Below are positions 24,067-35,649 of a stretch of DNA of 64,000 nt, in pieces. The notes below the pieces were generated by a model, which was not told the origin of the DNA, made no database searches, and saw only the letters and a list, made by a program, of their open reading frames with translations. Within the stretch, counting starts at the first letter, position 1, and every line of letters begins with the position of its first letter. Source of the stretch: Populus alba (lineage: Eukaryota; Streptophyta; Magnoliopsida; Malpighiales; Salicaceae); the NCBI RefSeq assembly GCF_005239225.2, contig NC_133288.1, positions 11,600,169 through 11,664,168 of the forward strand, read 5' to 3'. The position numbers were made by a program, and so were the translations under genes.

Positions 24067-26230
24067 ATGGATAATCGGAAAGATCGTACACCAATTGAAT
24101 CAAATCCTTTAAGTTCAGACCCCAATTCTTTTCCTATTCCAGTTCTAGTTCTAGTTGCTACTTATAGTACAAATAGCAACACTAAAAGTGAAGGTAATCC
24201 AGCTTCTAGATCTAATAAAAGAAAAAAAATCTTAGATTTGGGATCACTTTAAAAAATTAGATAGTAATGTTAAGGCTCCTAGGGCTGCATGTATGTATTG
24301 TGGAAAAGACTATGCATGCCATACTATACTTAATGGGACTAGTAACATGTGGAGTCATCTATATTTATGCAAAAAGTTTTCTTTTGTAATTGATCAAAAA
24401 CAAAAAACTTTAGTCTTACAACCTAGGCCTATAATAAAAAAGGGGTAATAATGGAGAGAAAAATCTAGTGACTATTAAGGCGGTGGGTTATAGTTATGAA
24501 GAGTTTATGAAAGCTCTAGGAAAAATGATTATACTTTGATGAGCTACCTTTTAACTTTGTTGAAAACTAAGGATTTAAATCATTTTGTCAAGTAATGCAA
24601 CCTAGATTTGATGTTCCTTCTCGTTTGACGATTTAGAGAGATTGTTTAAAAATTTATGTAATTGAGAAGGAAAAATTAAAAAAAGCTCTTAAAGATCAAC
24701 GTGTATGTTTAACAACCGATACTTGGACATCAATCCAAAATATTAATTATATGTGTTTGACTGCCCATTGGATTGATGAAGGTTGGAACTTGAATAAAAG
24801 AATTCTAAACTTTTTGTCAAGTTTCTAATCATAAAGGTGAAACAATTGGCCAAACAATTGAGAGTTGTTTGTTGGAATGGGGAATTGATAACATTTTAAC
24901 AGTTACAGTTGACAATACAAGTTCAAATAATTTGACAATAAAATATTTGAAGAGAGTAATAAGTAATTGGACAACTAATATATTGTCAAATGACTTCATG
25001 CATGTTAGATGATGTTGTGCACATATTGTTAATTTTATTGTATGTGCGGGATTGAAAGATATTGATGATTCAGTTGTTAAGGAGAATGTAGTGAGGTTTG
25101 TTAGATCTTCTCCTTCTAGACAACTTGTTTTTAACCAATGTGCAAAGAGGTTGAAAATTAGGAGTAAAAAATCTGTTTGCTTGGATGTTGCAACTAGATG
25201 AAACTCTACATATATGATGCTAGATGCAGCTGATAAATTTGATGTGGTTTTTATGAGGTTAGAAAAAACCAATCCTAGGTATTTGAGTTACTTTGAGGTT
25301 GATTCAAAAGGAAAACAAAAAAACTTAGGTCCTCCTTTTTTAGAAGATTGGAAAAAGGCTAGATCTTTTGTCAAGTTCTTGAAACTATTTTACATGGTTA
25401 CATTGAAATTTTCTGGCTCATTGTATGTGACATCTAATTCTTTCTTTCATGAATTGATTTCCATGCATACAAGCATATCTCAACTTTGTAGAAGTGAAGA
25501 TGTTTATGTACGTAAAATGACCAAAAATATGATGGCAAAGTATAAAAAATATTGGGGGGATCAAGATACACAAAAATTTTTGTTGTTTGTGGCTGTTGTG
25601 TTAGATCCACGTTTCAAATTGAAGTATGTGAGATTTTGTTTTGGAAAATTGTATGATGTTAAAGAGGCTGAAAATTTTACAATTAAGGTTAAAAACACTT
25701 TGCTAAGGTTGTTTGAGCATTATATGAATGTTGATGAGAATGTTGAGGTTGTTCATGGTGTTGGAACTAGTATAAATGAAAATGTTAATGTTGATTTAAT
25801 GGTGGTAAATGATGATATGTTGGATGACTTAACTTCTCAATTCAAAAAACATTTAGAGGAAGAAGGCGGTATACAAAAAAAAAAAAAAAAAAGAGGTTGA
25901 GAGGTATTTGAGTGATGATTGTGAGGATCCTAATGATTTTAAATTAGATATTTTGGGTTGATGGAGGTGTAATGCTACAAAATACAAGATTCTTTCTAAG
26001 GTGGCACAACACGTGTTAGCTATTCCGGTATCTTACAATTGTTTCTGAAGCAGCTTTCAGTACTGGTGGTCGTATTTTAGATCCATTTTAAAGCTCTTTA
26101 TCTCCATCAACAGTGCAAGCACTGGTTTGTTGTCAGAATTGGTTGAGTTTAGCATCAATTCCAATCAACATCAGCAACTACATGGATTATATTGAAAATT
26201 CTGAGATGATTGAGTTAGGTAATTTCTTTT
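24067..26230 (+). pseudogene. hAT transposase pseudogene (BED zinc finger, RNase-H-like fold, hATC domain)
   Basis: The start at ATG 24067 gives 61 codons, then a frame break near 24225. In the next frame a BED finger reads ACMYCGKDY (about 24289-24315), with its partner residues in MWSHLYLC further on. TTDTWTS around 24720 and CCAHIVNF around 25015 are typical of hAT transposases. An in-frame stop at 25011-25013 interrupts this, and the conserved RWNSTY has its Trp changed to TGA (25199-25201). A clean 228-codon stretch (25214-25900) covers the LDPRFK-containing middle region. The C-terminal dimerisation domain (SEAAFSTGGRILDPF, about 26045-26090) has another stop. The protein cannot be produced intact. 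Confidence 0.9.
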
Positions 26231-26490
26231 ACAAATTTAAATGTAGTTATTTTATAATATCATTTATTTACATATGTTTAATCTAACTTTTTAATTTATG
26301 TTTTTGTAAAATTTGGTGAAAGTTTAAAAATCTTAACTGATTGTTTGTAAGCAGTATTGGTGACTTGGTGCAATTTTGGAATATAATTGTTCTGGGTAAT
26401 TAATTTACTTTACCTTGTTAATTCCCTTTAACATTTTGCATACTTAATTTAATTCTTTCAATAGTTGAACGCTAATATGTTGCTAATTTG

Positions 26491-26493
<3 letters not shown>

Positions 26494-26523
<30 letters not shown>
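26494..26523. repeat. (TG)n microsatellite
   Basis: About 15 GT/TG units inside the 3' part of the hAT element. Confidence 0.9.
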
Positions 26524-26525
<2 letters not shown>

Positions 26526-27590
26526 TATCCTTACTGGAATTTTTGGATGCCCATGTTGTTGTTGCTGGAATTTTTGGATGCTGGAGTTGTGTTTTTTTCT
26601 TCAATTTATGCCGGATGTTTATGATAATTTATTGTTGGTTGCTAATGTATTCGCTTGTTAATGTTAACTTTTCTAGTGCAAACAAACTTTTAATTTAAGG
26701 TGTTCAAATTTGATCATGCATCTTGCATATTGAAATTGATTTATTGCATTGTATCTGTCAAATTGAATTCATGTCTAAATTCATGTGAAGAATTAAATGG
26801 TTTACATTCCTTGGATATATGATTTTCTCAGCATAGCTCACTGCCTGTAAAGTGTAAACCATTTGAACAACTTCAGGTTTATAAACCAGGAAACAAAACA
26901 TGAAAAATAAATTTATTTGTCATTAGTCTTGTGATGCCCCTTGAATTTGAAGCTGTCTACATATGCATTAACCTGAAAGGAGAAGAAAAGTTCGGAGTGA
27001 CTAGGAGAAGAAAGGTTTGCAGATAGCACTTCCACATTACATGCATATTGAAAGATAAGTGTTCAGTAGGGAATTCCCGTTTATGGCAGTTAGCCAAGTT
27101 GTGAATTAATTCAGGTTTCTATAAATTTTAAAACTCAATTTACTATAAGGCTAAGCGAAATTAAAAAAAAAAAAAAACAAAAAAAAAACCCATAAATGAA
27201 GGGATTTTGGTTTCCTAGTTTTTTTTATAAAAAAAAAAACTGATTTAATGAAGGGATTAGGTTTCTCGGTTTTTTCCAAAAAAACCTGATTCAACTGAAC
27301 TAGACCGGCTCGGTTTGAACCGGTTTCCGGTCTTGTTCGGTTAATATTTCTCCAAAATATTGAAATTCAGTTTGGTTGATTTTTTTAGTATAAACCGAAC
27401 TGAACCAAACCATAAACACTCTTAATGCTACTGGTCCTTCTACGGCGGTGGAAACCTGTGACCAAGAGCCTGCAATGGCCCACCCTCCCCACCTCATTGC
27501 AATATCAAGAGTTTTTTTTTTTTTTTTAATTAGATTTCGGTGAAGATAAGTAGGTGCGATATTATTTGTAAAATAATATCCCTACCATAG

Positions 27591-27743
27591 AATAATCGGA
27601 CATGACAGAATCAATTAAGTATAGTTGGGCTGACCGAATGAACAAAAAGACCTAAACTAACCAATTAGATTTGGACTTTTTTTTGTTTTTTCGTTGAAAC
27701 CAGTAATAGCATTCACAAAATGATAGTGGGCGGCGGTGACCAT
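27591..27743 (+). repeat. Right copy of the 150-bp direct repeat flanking the hAT element
   Basis: It matches 22275-22424 in the same orientation: AATAATCGGACATGA at the start, then 'ctaaccaattaga', then CATTCACAAAATGATAGTGG near the end. It lies about 170 bp beyond the right end of the hAT element. Confidence 0.8.
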
Positions 27744-29521
27744 CGATTTTTTTATTTTTTTTTCTAGCTTATCTTGTCTTTTTGTTATGTTTTTATTTTT
27801 AATCACAGGCTCTAAGTATTAAATATTATACTATAATTCTTTTTATTTATACAGGTAAACCTGATCTATTAACTAGATCTATGATCCTTGCATGTAAGCT
27901 ATGCTTAATACACTATTCATTTTCAATATTTCAGACGAGTATGTTTTCTTTAGGATTCTAAATTTGATAACTTTATTTATAAAGATTCGGAGTGTCATGT
28001 TGCCTTCAACAATAAATGTTTCCTTTCCTTTGAATTCTCTCCAAATGTTTTATTTTGTTTATTAACTCTAATTGTTAATGTTCTTATGCTTGTAAAATTT
28101 ATATTATAATTTTATAATGTTTTCAATAACCTTTTTTTTAATTATCGATTTTATTTAGTACTCTAATTAACAAATTAATTTACAAGGTTTTTTTTTTTTT
28201 TTTTACCCCAGCTAGACCTGCATTATATGTTCACATGTAGATAATTAACGAGGGATATTATATTCCTTGTTGGCTAACACAACTTTATTTTTCAGGATAT
28301 CTACTTTTTTTTTTTTTTAATATCATCAAATAAGGACTTAATCACACAATTGTATAATTAAAAAAATCAAAATGTAGTTATTCATTTTGTGTATTGCTAA
28401 TCTATGTTATAAGCATAATTATTAAATTCGGTCTTGCACGATGATCTATCTAGTGATTTACTGATCTGGATTCTAACACTAATCAAGTTTGTTTTTAAAA
28501 TGTATGAAAAGTTGATTTAGTCAAACTTAAATGATCTGATCAAAACCTGAAAGCTCAGTCAACAATTAATTAATTTTTTTTATTCTAAACAGCATTATTT
28601 AAAAAAAAAAAAACTTAATAAACTCAAGTAAATTCACCAATTTAAGGGTATGGGAACACAATCAATAATTTATTTATTTTTATTTAAAACACATTTCTTT
28701 TACAAGATAAAAACTCGATTCAAGGGTCACAACCCAAGTGTGAGCCTATTCTTATAACAATTGTTATGAGAATAAGATACGGTCGCTTTTTTTTTTTTTT
28801 TTGTTTTTGCAAAATAACTATAACAATCCCCGATTTGAACTATGGTAACAAATCTTTGAAACAGCATGAAAGTTAAAACCCAAAAAAAAAAAAAAAAAGG
28901 ATTACCGAAACTTTAACTAGACAGCAGTGTCCTTCCATTTGTGTGGGAATTGTCGATCACGTGATCTATGCATTAAAAACGAAACACAACATGTTCAGAA
29001 GTTCAGATGATTATGGCGTCAGGTTGGATGTTTTTGGAATGAACCCTAACTCATCCCTCATAACTTCCTAAACTTTGAGGCCCCCATGAGAAGAAACGGA
29101 TAAATTAGCATACGGTGCATATGCAATAATGCCACTGCCACATTACTATGCCAACCAATAAATAGTGTAGCTCGAGTCAAGTCTTTTTTCTTTTTCTTTT
29201 TCTTTTCCTTTGCCCTATGTGTGGATGACGTTGACGTCTAAAATTTAGCAATAATGGATACGAAGAACCACAATAATGGAAAACTTGAAATGGATCTCAC
29301 TTTCTTTGCACTGCATTCTCAGTGTACAGTGATTTGAGATGCTAAATTACTCTATATTATGAGTGCGTAATTTGCATATCACAAACCAATTTTCACATTG
29401 TATATATACTTTGGTGTCACTGCCACTCGTGTATCCTAGGTGAGCCTTTCATACAATGAGACTAGGTACATTTGTTTGTGTCAAGGATATCAAGGATATC
29501 AATTAATGTAATCTAAACTCG

Positions 29522-29553
<32 letters not shown>

Positions 29554-29720
29554 TTACTCATGCTTCGCTGCAGGTCGGACTATTTTTTTTCTAAACTTAA
29601 AAAAAAATATCGAGTATGAAGATTTTTTTGATAATATCATTAAATTCAATCAAACAGTTCGATCTTGAAACTTACCAACCCGACTCTTTGCCAAATCAAG
29701 TTTCAAATTAAACTGCGTGA
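27744..29720. other. AT-rich intergenic DNA, no gene recognised
   Basis: Several T runs of 15-18 bases occur, with scattered 'gacctgatc'-type phrases of decayed repeats. An AT microsatellite lies at about 29535-29552. No splice-supported coding signal is visible. Confidence 0.4.
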
Positions 29721-29749
29721 GAGTTGATCCAAAGTAAATTATTCAATTT

Positions 29750-30188
29750 AATAGTTGTCAGACCCAAGTCACTTGGATCTGAAATGATTGCCATACCCAA
29801 GCCACTTGGGTCTGGCGCGGTTGTCAAACCCATTCGCTATGAGTTTGGCATTCCCAAGCGTCATGGGTGTGGCATACCTAAGTACCTTGAGTTTGGCGTA
29901 GTTGCCAGACTCATGGCTATTGAGTCAGATATGGTTGTCAAATCTAAGACACTTGGTTCTCGTAAGATTGTCAGACTCAATAATCTTGGGTCTAGCACGG
30001 TTGTACTCAAGAGCTTGAGTTTGACGTGGTTGTCAGACCCAAGTGGCTTAAGTCAAGGGGGTTGAGTCTAGTGCAATCGCTAGACCCATGATACTTGTGT
30101 CTGGTGTGTTTGCGAGATCCAAGTACCTTGGATATGACGTGGTTGCCAAACCCAAGGTGTTTGGGTCTAGCAAACACGCCAGACGCAA
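29750..30188. repeat. Minisatellite of about 33-bp palindromic units, about 13 copies
   Basis: Each unit has the form GTTGYCAGACCCAAG-N-CTTGGGTCTGGCG: a left half and its near-complement, so each copy can fold into a hairpin. Units begin near 29753, 29786, 29819, 29850, 29872, 29899, 29933, 29965, 29998, 30028, 30070, 30103 and 30138, with diverged sequences. It is noticeably more GC-rich than its surroundings. An open frame across it (29724-30065) is a by-product of a unit length divisible by three. Confidence 0.75.
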
Positions 30189-32380
30189 GCTATTTTTTTT
30201 TCCCTTTTCTTTTCTTAGGATAAAAGTGTTATTTTATTGTACAAGGACATTGAAAAAACCCCAAAATACCCTTTTCCAACAACCTATTCTTTTTTTAATC
30301 TTAGAGGCAAAAAAGTATTTTTATTATTACAAATATTGTAAAAAGTCAAAAAAACCCTTAACCAACAGTCCTAATTTTTTACTATTAAGAGTATTGGTTT
30401 GTTCATTACCCTTTAATTTGAGAAAAGGAGATTAGGATATAAAGGAAATCAAACATGTACTTCTTGTTTTCTGTTATTATAATATGATCTCAATTTTTAA
30501 CATAATTCAAAGAAGATACAAAATTCATCAATTTATCAACAATTTAATGGAATGTGTAATCCATTATAATTAAACCACATTGATACTCTATTACATGAAC
30601 ATGTGTGCGTATTTAACTACATTATTAGTCGATTCCAACAATTTATATAAAATCCCTAATTCAAAAACTTGTCATAAGTTAAATGCAACACATAATTAAT
30701 TGAAATAATTAATTCATAATTAATTTAACTTATTTTCATGTTCAATTATATTAAATAGACCATAATTGATTATATTCATAACTAATTTATCAACCTTAAA
30801 TTATTTGTTTCAATAAACCATAAATTTAACCTAAATAATTATTTGATTTAAACAAAACCAAATATAAATTAATAGCATTGTAGTATGTTTATCTTGGTTA
30901 TAGGATTACAATAAGGGCTAAGGCGGCGACAATGGTGGTGACAACAAAGGTAGTAAAGGAAATGGTGGATTTTCAACACAAAAATATCAGAGGATGTTTA
31001 AAGACCAGGTTGGGTTTGATTTTTGGTTGTTTTAAGAGCAAAATCTAAGTTATTAATGGGTATTTTAAGAGAGAAGTGAGGGTGTTAGTGGTTTTCTTTT
31101 ATGAGAGAAAGACAATATCTATGTGTTGTTGGTGTTTAATCTATTAAATTCAATTAATGTCGTGATTATAAAATGTAAAATCTTAATTGTTACTCTTCAA
31201 AAGCATGATTTTTAGTTAATGTCATGCTTATGAAGCATGACATGTAGTTATCATATTTTAAAAGTGCAACATTTAATGAATGTCCTTCATCTAAAACGCA
31301 ATAAGGTCAAACATATTATTTCATTAAATCTTTTTGAAGAGAAAAAAACCAATGATTTAAGCTTCCCTGTGTATAATGCGATGCAAGCATTGTCCTTATG
31401 GTTCTACAGCTAATGCCTTATGACGATCAACTACTCCCATAAATCTCATTATACCAGCTATTGACTAGCGTAAAGGCGACATGCAGCTAACTCCGAAACA
31501 ATGAGATCAAAATAATAGTAGCCACTTATTTTGCACTTTAGCATCCTATGCTCTACAACTGGGCAATTCAAATCTCACAAGTTATATTTTCAATACTCTT
31601 TTAGTTTGAAATATACAATTTGTTTTTAATTGCAGCAGAAAGATAAATTAAATTAGTTTTAACTTGTGAAGGATTTTTTTTTAAAAAAAAAAAAAAAAAC
31701 ATAGACAACTTGTTCTTAATATCCCATCATAGGTAACTAAAAAGAAAAAAGAGAAAAAACGATATCCTAATATAAAACGACTGGCTAGCTAATTGTTCAT
31801 GTATATTTGCCCTTTTATTTTAAGTTTTGAGTTCATATATAATTGTAGACAAGAAGAACAAAAGGAAAGAACTTATAAATTTATAACCCGTGTAAGGTTT
31901 AGTACAATGATTAATCCAAAAGGTAAATAATTTTCTATGAACATACTGTAATGGCATGGAAGGTGCAAATGCGATTTAGTTATGATTGAGCCGATCAAAT
32001 AAATTTATTAAATTACAAAGAAATAATAAATATATATGCCCTTATAATCACTTTTTTATATATAAAAAAAAAACCCGTACGTGTGGCTTATGGTTTGGTG
32101 AGTGAGAAAGATTTGACTTATGGAACTAAAAGATAACGCATAAAACGATGAACTGTTGTCAATCTGTTCAACAAAGATTTCGAATCAAATCATCATTCAT
32201 ACAAACTTCGTCCTCATCGTAGCAATTATTCCCAGATCCAACCCCATTGGATGGCACTTCTTGAAAACATATGCCTACTTCTTTAACTTAAGTCTTGTCC
32301 CCATTGTTGAAACGGTAAAAGCAAGAACAAAGTACAGCTGTTATGTGGATATCCAAGACAAAATCCTACACAGTAACATC
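30189..32380. other. Intergenic DNA upstream of the remorin gene, no gene recognised
   Basis: The AT content is very high to about 30900. A composition closer to transcribed or promoter DNA appears at 31350-31560 and 32140-32400, which may belong to the remorin promoter or leader. No motif is secure. Confidence 0.35.
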
Positions 32381-32394
32381 TGCTGTAAATGTAA

Positions 32395-32575
32395 CAGAGC
32401 ATGTAGCGTCTGTGATTGCGGTGATGACCGGTTTCTGAAGTGTTTTTTTTTTCAGGAATTTATTAAAATATTTTATTTTTATTTTTTAAGATTTAATTTT
32501 AATATAAATACATCAAAAATTAACTTAAAATTTTTTAAAAGTACTTTTTTAAAGTAAAAACAAACGCCCTCTGAC
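32395..32575. mobile_element. AT-rich MITE-like insertion just upstream of the remorin gene
   Basis: The ends read 'gagcatgtagcgtctgtga' on the left and 'acaaacgccctctgac' on the right. The core is 'attttttaagatttaattt' with a '...acatcaaaaattaac' phrase. It belongs to the same family as 8525-8675. It lies about 100 bp before the remorin start codon, so it may fall in the leader or promoter. Confidence 0.5.
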
Positions 32576-32673
32576 ATTCATCCATGCTTAGGAAACACTT
32601 GTAATAACAAGCCACCTAGCCCCTAATTAACAGGCAAACACCCACTTCACAACTGGTGCTTCAACTTAGAAGC

Positions 32674-35117
32674 ATGAAGCAGAATCTATTATCTTCCCAG
32701 AGTTTAGGGGCATTTCCTAGTCCGGGAGGTGCCAGATATCAAGAAAATAAAGGATGGAGTTCAGAGAGGATTCCACACCCTTCATCAGGCAGCAGCAGGA
32801 GGCATATAAGTGCTCTGACACCGTTTTATAGTGGCAGGGCTTTGCCTTCTAAATGGGAAGATGCAGAGAGGTGGATATGTAGTCCAGTTTTGGGCTATGG
32901 TGTTGCTAAAAGTTCTCAGTGCCATCCTTTAAGGCGTGCCAAGTCAAAAAGTGGGCCTATTAATCTGCCTCCTGGGATTGGTTACTATCATAATTGTTCA
33001 CCGTCAATGGGGGTTCTTGAAGCTGGGATTGGGAGGAATTTCATGGTGAATTCTCCGTTTTCAACTGGAGTCTTGATGCCTAATGGGGCTGGTGCTCATT
33101 ATAGTGGAGGTGGAGGTGGAGGTGGGCAAGGTCATGTGGAACGCTTGGCTAGTGCTTTTAGCCGGTCTGATTTGGCGAGCGAACCTTCATCTTCCAGCTC
33201 TCAAGGTATGGCATTAATTGTGCTTTTGTGCATTCGAAAAGTAGATTTTGACAATTTACAATGATAATCATGAATCCATTGAAGGAATGTCACAAAATTA
33301 TCTCTACCCCTATCGAACAAGGAACTGAGAAATTAAGAATTTACAATAAGCTAGGTCTTCCAAGACCAGTAGATTCTGGTTCAAGACCCATATTAATGTT
33401 GGCGGTACGATCACACATCGACAAATAACTTGCAGCAATGTATAATTACTTCTTTGATGACTCTGGTTAGACCTTGTTGTATTGGTTTTCAAAAGGAAAT
33501 GTCATGGGCAGCAAACTGCTTCTAGAATATTTGATTTACCTTGTCATCTGAGTTGGCTCTCTATGTTGAAATGAAAATTGGGTTTGGATGAATAATTGCC
33601 GTTTTCTAGTTATGACTTACATTTGAGAAGAAAAGTGGAAATGGTTTCTTGTATCTGTTAAGTGCAAAGAGGAAAAAAAAATAAAAAATTGCAGATACGG
33701 ACAGGCTAAATACTACTGAATAAGAATGCATCTGCCAGATGTCTGGAAATCTATTCAGTTGTCTGTGTATATATCGATATAGCAAACATGTCATTTGAAA
33801 AATTCTTGCCATGCATTCTGTCTGAGGAACAGTTATAGGAAAAACCAATGTGCTTGTTCAGAGGCTATCTTGTGCAGAACGTTCTCGTGGTTGCTATATT
33901 CATGATTCCTGTGGTGTTGAGATGTTGCATGATTGTCTCCTCACATACTACTTTTCTGATTAAATGTTCAGATGAGAAACCTGAAGGCATTGATGATGTA
34001 AACAACACAGTTGATCGTATCATTTCAAGAAGGGATATGGCAACACAAATGAGCCCTGAGGGTAGCACCCACTCATCTTGTAGAGGAAGGTCCTCTTCTC
34101 CTCCCTCTACAGATCCTGTACCGGAGCCACAAAGTGACCATCCTGCTAAATTGGAAATCAGGGAAGTCCAGGTAGATAAGAGAGCCACCGTGATTAGGTG
34201 GTCCAAAAGGCCTGGTTCTCGCAGAATTAAGAGGGGACAGCCAGATGTCGAGGAATTCAATTCAAATGCTGCTGACGTCTCTTCATCTTGGGATATTTCA
34301 GAGGAAGTATCAGACTTTTCAAAGTACGTTCCATTTGCATCATTTTGTTTCGTATATGGGTGGGGAACATAAATCTTGAAATCACACCACTGCTAGCTCA
34401 TTCTGGTTTCGAAAGCCTTAATCTGACTCCCAACATGTATTTTGTACAAAAACAAGTGATTACAAATTAGATTGGCTGTCGGCTTTGTACTGCCTGGTGA
34501 AAATATGTCATGAAATGTATCGGATTGTTGGAGATCAGGTGAAGTTGACCATGGAAGCTGTCTTTTTTAAGATATCTAAAGACTTTTCCAATCAACATAT
34601 GCACATTTTTGAGCTTTCGATGGCTGTCATTTTCCCTGAAGCTTGCATGTTTTCTTTATCCTATTGTAACTTTTCCAAAAACCAACTGTTCTTGATGCAG
34701 GTTGCAAAGAGAGGAAGCCAAGATCACTGCATGGGAGAACTTGCAGAAAGCAAGAGCAGAGGCTGCAATACGAAAACTCGAGGTTATATAATTTGAAGTG
34801 GTCAACATAACTTGTCATAAATCATCAAGAATAATTAGGGAACTCTTCAGCACAGATTTTTCATTTAATCTCGTCATATGGTGCTAACTAATTACAACTC
34901 GTTCCTTCAGATGAAACTGGAAAAGAAGAGATCATCATCAATGGATAAAATAATGAACAAGCTAAGAATTGCTCAGATGAAAGCTGAAGAAATGAGAAGC
35001 TCGATGTCAACCAGGCAGGACCAACAAGTTTCCCAGAAATCCCACAAGATCAAGCTCTTTCATAAGCGTGCTCGTTTGACTTCCTTGGGTAGTTGCTTTA
35101 CCTGCCAAGCTTTTTAA
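32674..35117 (+). CDS. Remorin family protein (long N-terminus, At4g36970-like)
   Basis: Plasma-membrane-associated plant protein of the remorin family; such proteins organise membrane nanodomains. Four exons: 32674-33205, 33972-34323, 34701-34782, 34911-35117. All introns are GT-AG and the sum is 1173 nt, giving 390 residues. The start is the first ATG of the frame (MKQNLLSSQS). The N-terminal three-quarters is low-complexity and probably disordered. It contains SKWEDAERWI (about 59-68), common in long remorins, a basic stretch RRAKSKSG (87-94) and a run of seven Gly (145-151). The Remorin_C region (about 270-380) has LQREEAKITAWENLQKARAE, predicted to form a coiled coil. The C-terminus SCFTCQAF carries two Cys likely to be lipid-modified for membrane anchoring. 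It lies next to, and points toward, the RRM gene at 38265-42621, as its homologue does in Arabidopsis to my memory. Confidence 0.93.
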
Positions 35118-35640
35118 ATTTCTAGCACTGTTTCCAGTAGTGATGCATCCCTTTGTGCCAGGAAGCTCTTCCAGGAGTTTCTCAGTTCAAATTTTGTAAA
35201 CCTCTTGCTATCTTCCATTTTACAAATGATGAAGAAACTAGAAACTTGCAGACTTTCAAGTTCTTTTATCTGAAATTCCAGAAAGCGGACAGTACCAGAG
35301 ACCTAATATCCCTGTTGGAGCTGAGGATGGAATAACATTCTTCAACCTATGTTTAATTAGTCACCCCACACCGGCTATTTGATTTCTTTAAAATCCACCA
35401 TAATTCAGCTCATAAATTGGCTGAAGCAACTTCCGATCATGGGATCTCTATCACACAACTTTGCTTCCTGTACAGAATGAAAATATACAGCCTCACCCTA
35501 GCCTTTCCTCGACGATTTTGGAAAGGATTCTCGCGTAGGAACCAATTGGACCTTTGATTTACATTTCAAATTTATAGTCAAACCAGAGAGACATTCAAGG
35601 TTTCTTGCAGCAGTTACAACGCAAAAATAAATTACTCAAG
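35118..35640 (+). other. 3' region of the remorin gene
   Basis: The sequence to about 35630 has the composition of transcribed 3' flanking DNA rather than of the AT-rich repeats beyond. No further open frame is recognised. A spliced 3' UTR cannot be excluded. Confidence 0.35.
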
Positions 35641-35649
35641 TTCTGTTAT

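Larger units (their letters stand above)
22598..27422 (+). mobile_element. Decayed hAT-type DNA transposon
   Basis: The ends are short inverted sequences: gagtgttc at 22598 and aacactct at 27415-27422. They are flanked by AAATGTTA (22590-22597) and TAATGCTA (27423-27430), a 6-of-8 match that could be a degenerate 8-bp target duplication. Subterminal regions on both sides are packed with CCGGTT/CGGTT motifs (22700-22760 and 27300-27400), typical of hAT transposase-binding regions. A pyrimidine-rich leader (22800-23200) precedes the transposase relic at 24067-26230. The boundaries are approximate to one or two bases. Confidence 0.75.

Noticed and set aside
24829..25272. Minus-strand 147-codon frame
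   Set aside because: Opposite strand of the hAT transposase relic.
29724..30065. 113-codon frame with repeating GS/PK phrases
   Set aside because: It follows from the minisatellite unit length; the frame ends within the array and has no start context or homology.
29750..30188. CRISPR-like array
   Set aside because: The hairpin units are contiguous and diverged, without spacers, and the DNA is plant nuclear.
32156..32557. 133-codon frame before the remorin gene
   Set aside because: It runs into the AT-rich MITE-like insertion and shows no known motif; probably promoter or leader sequence.
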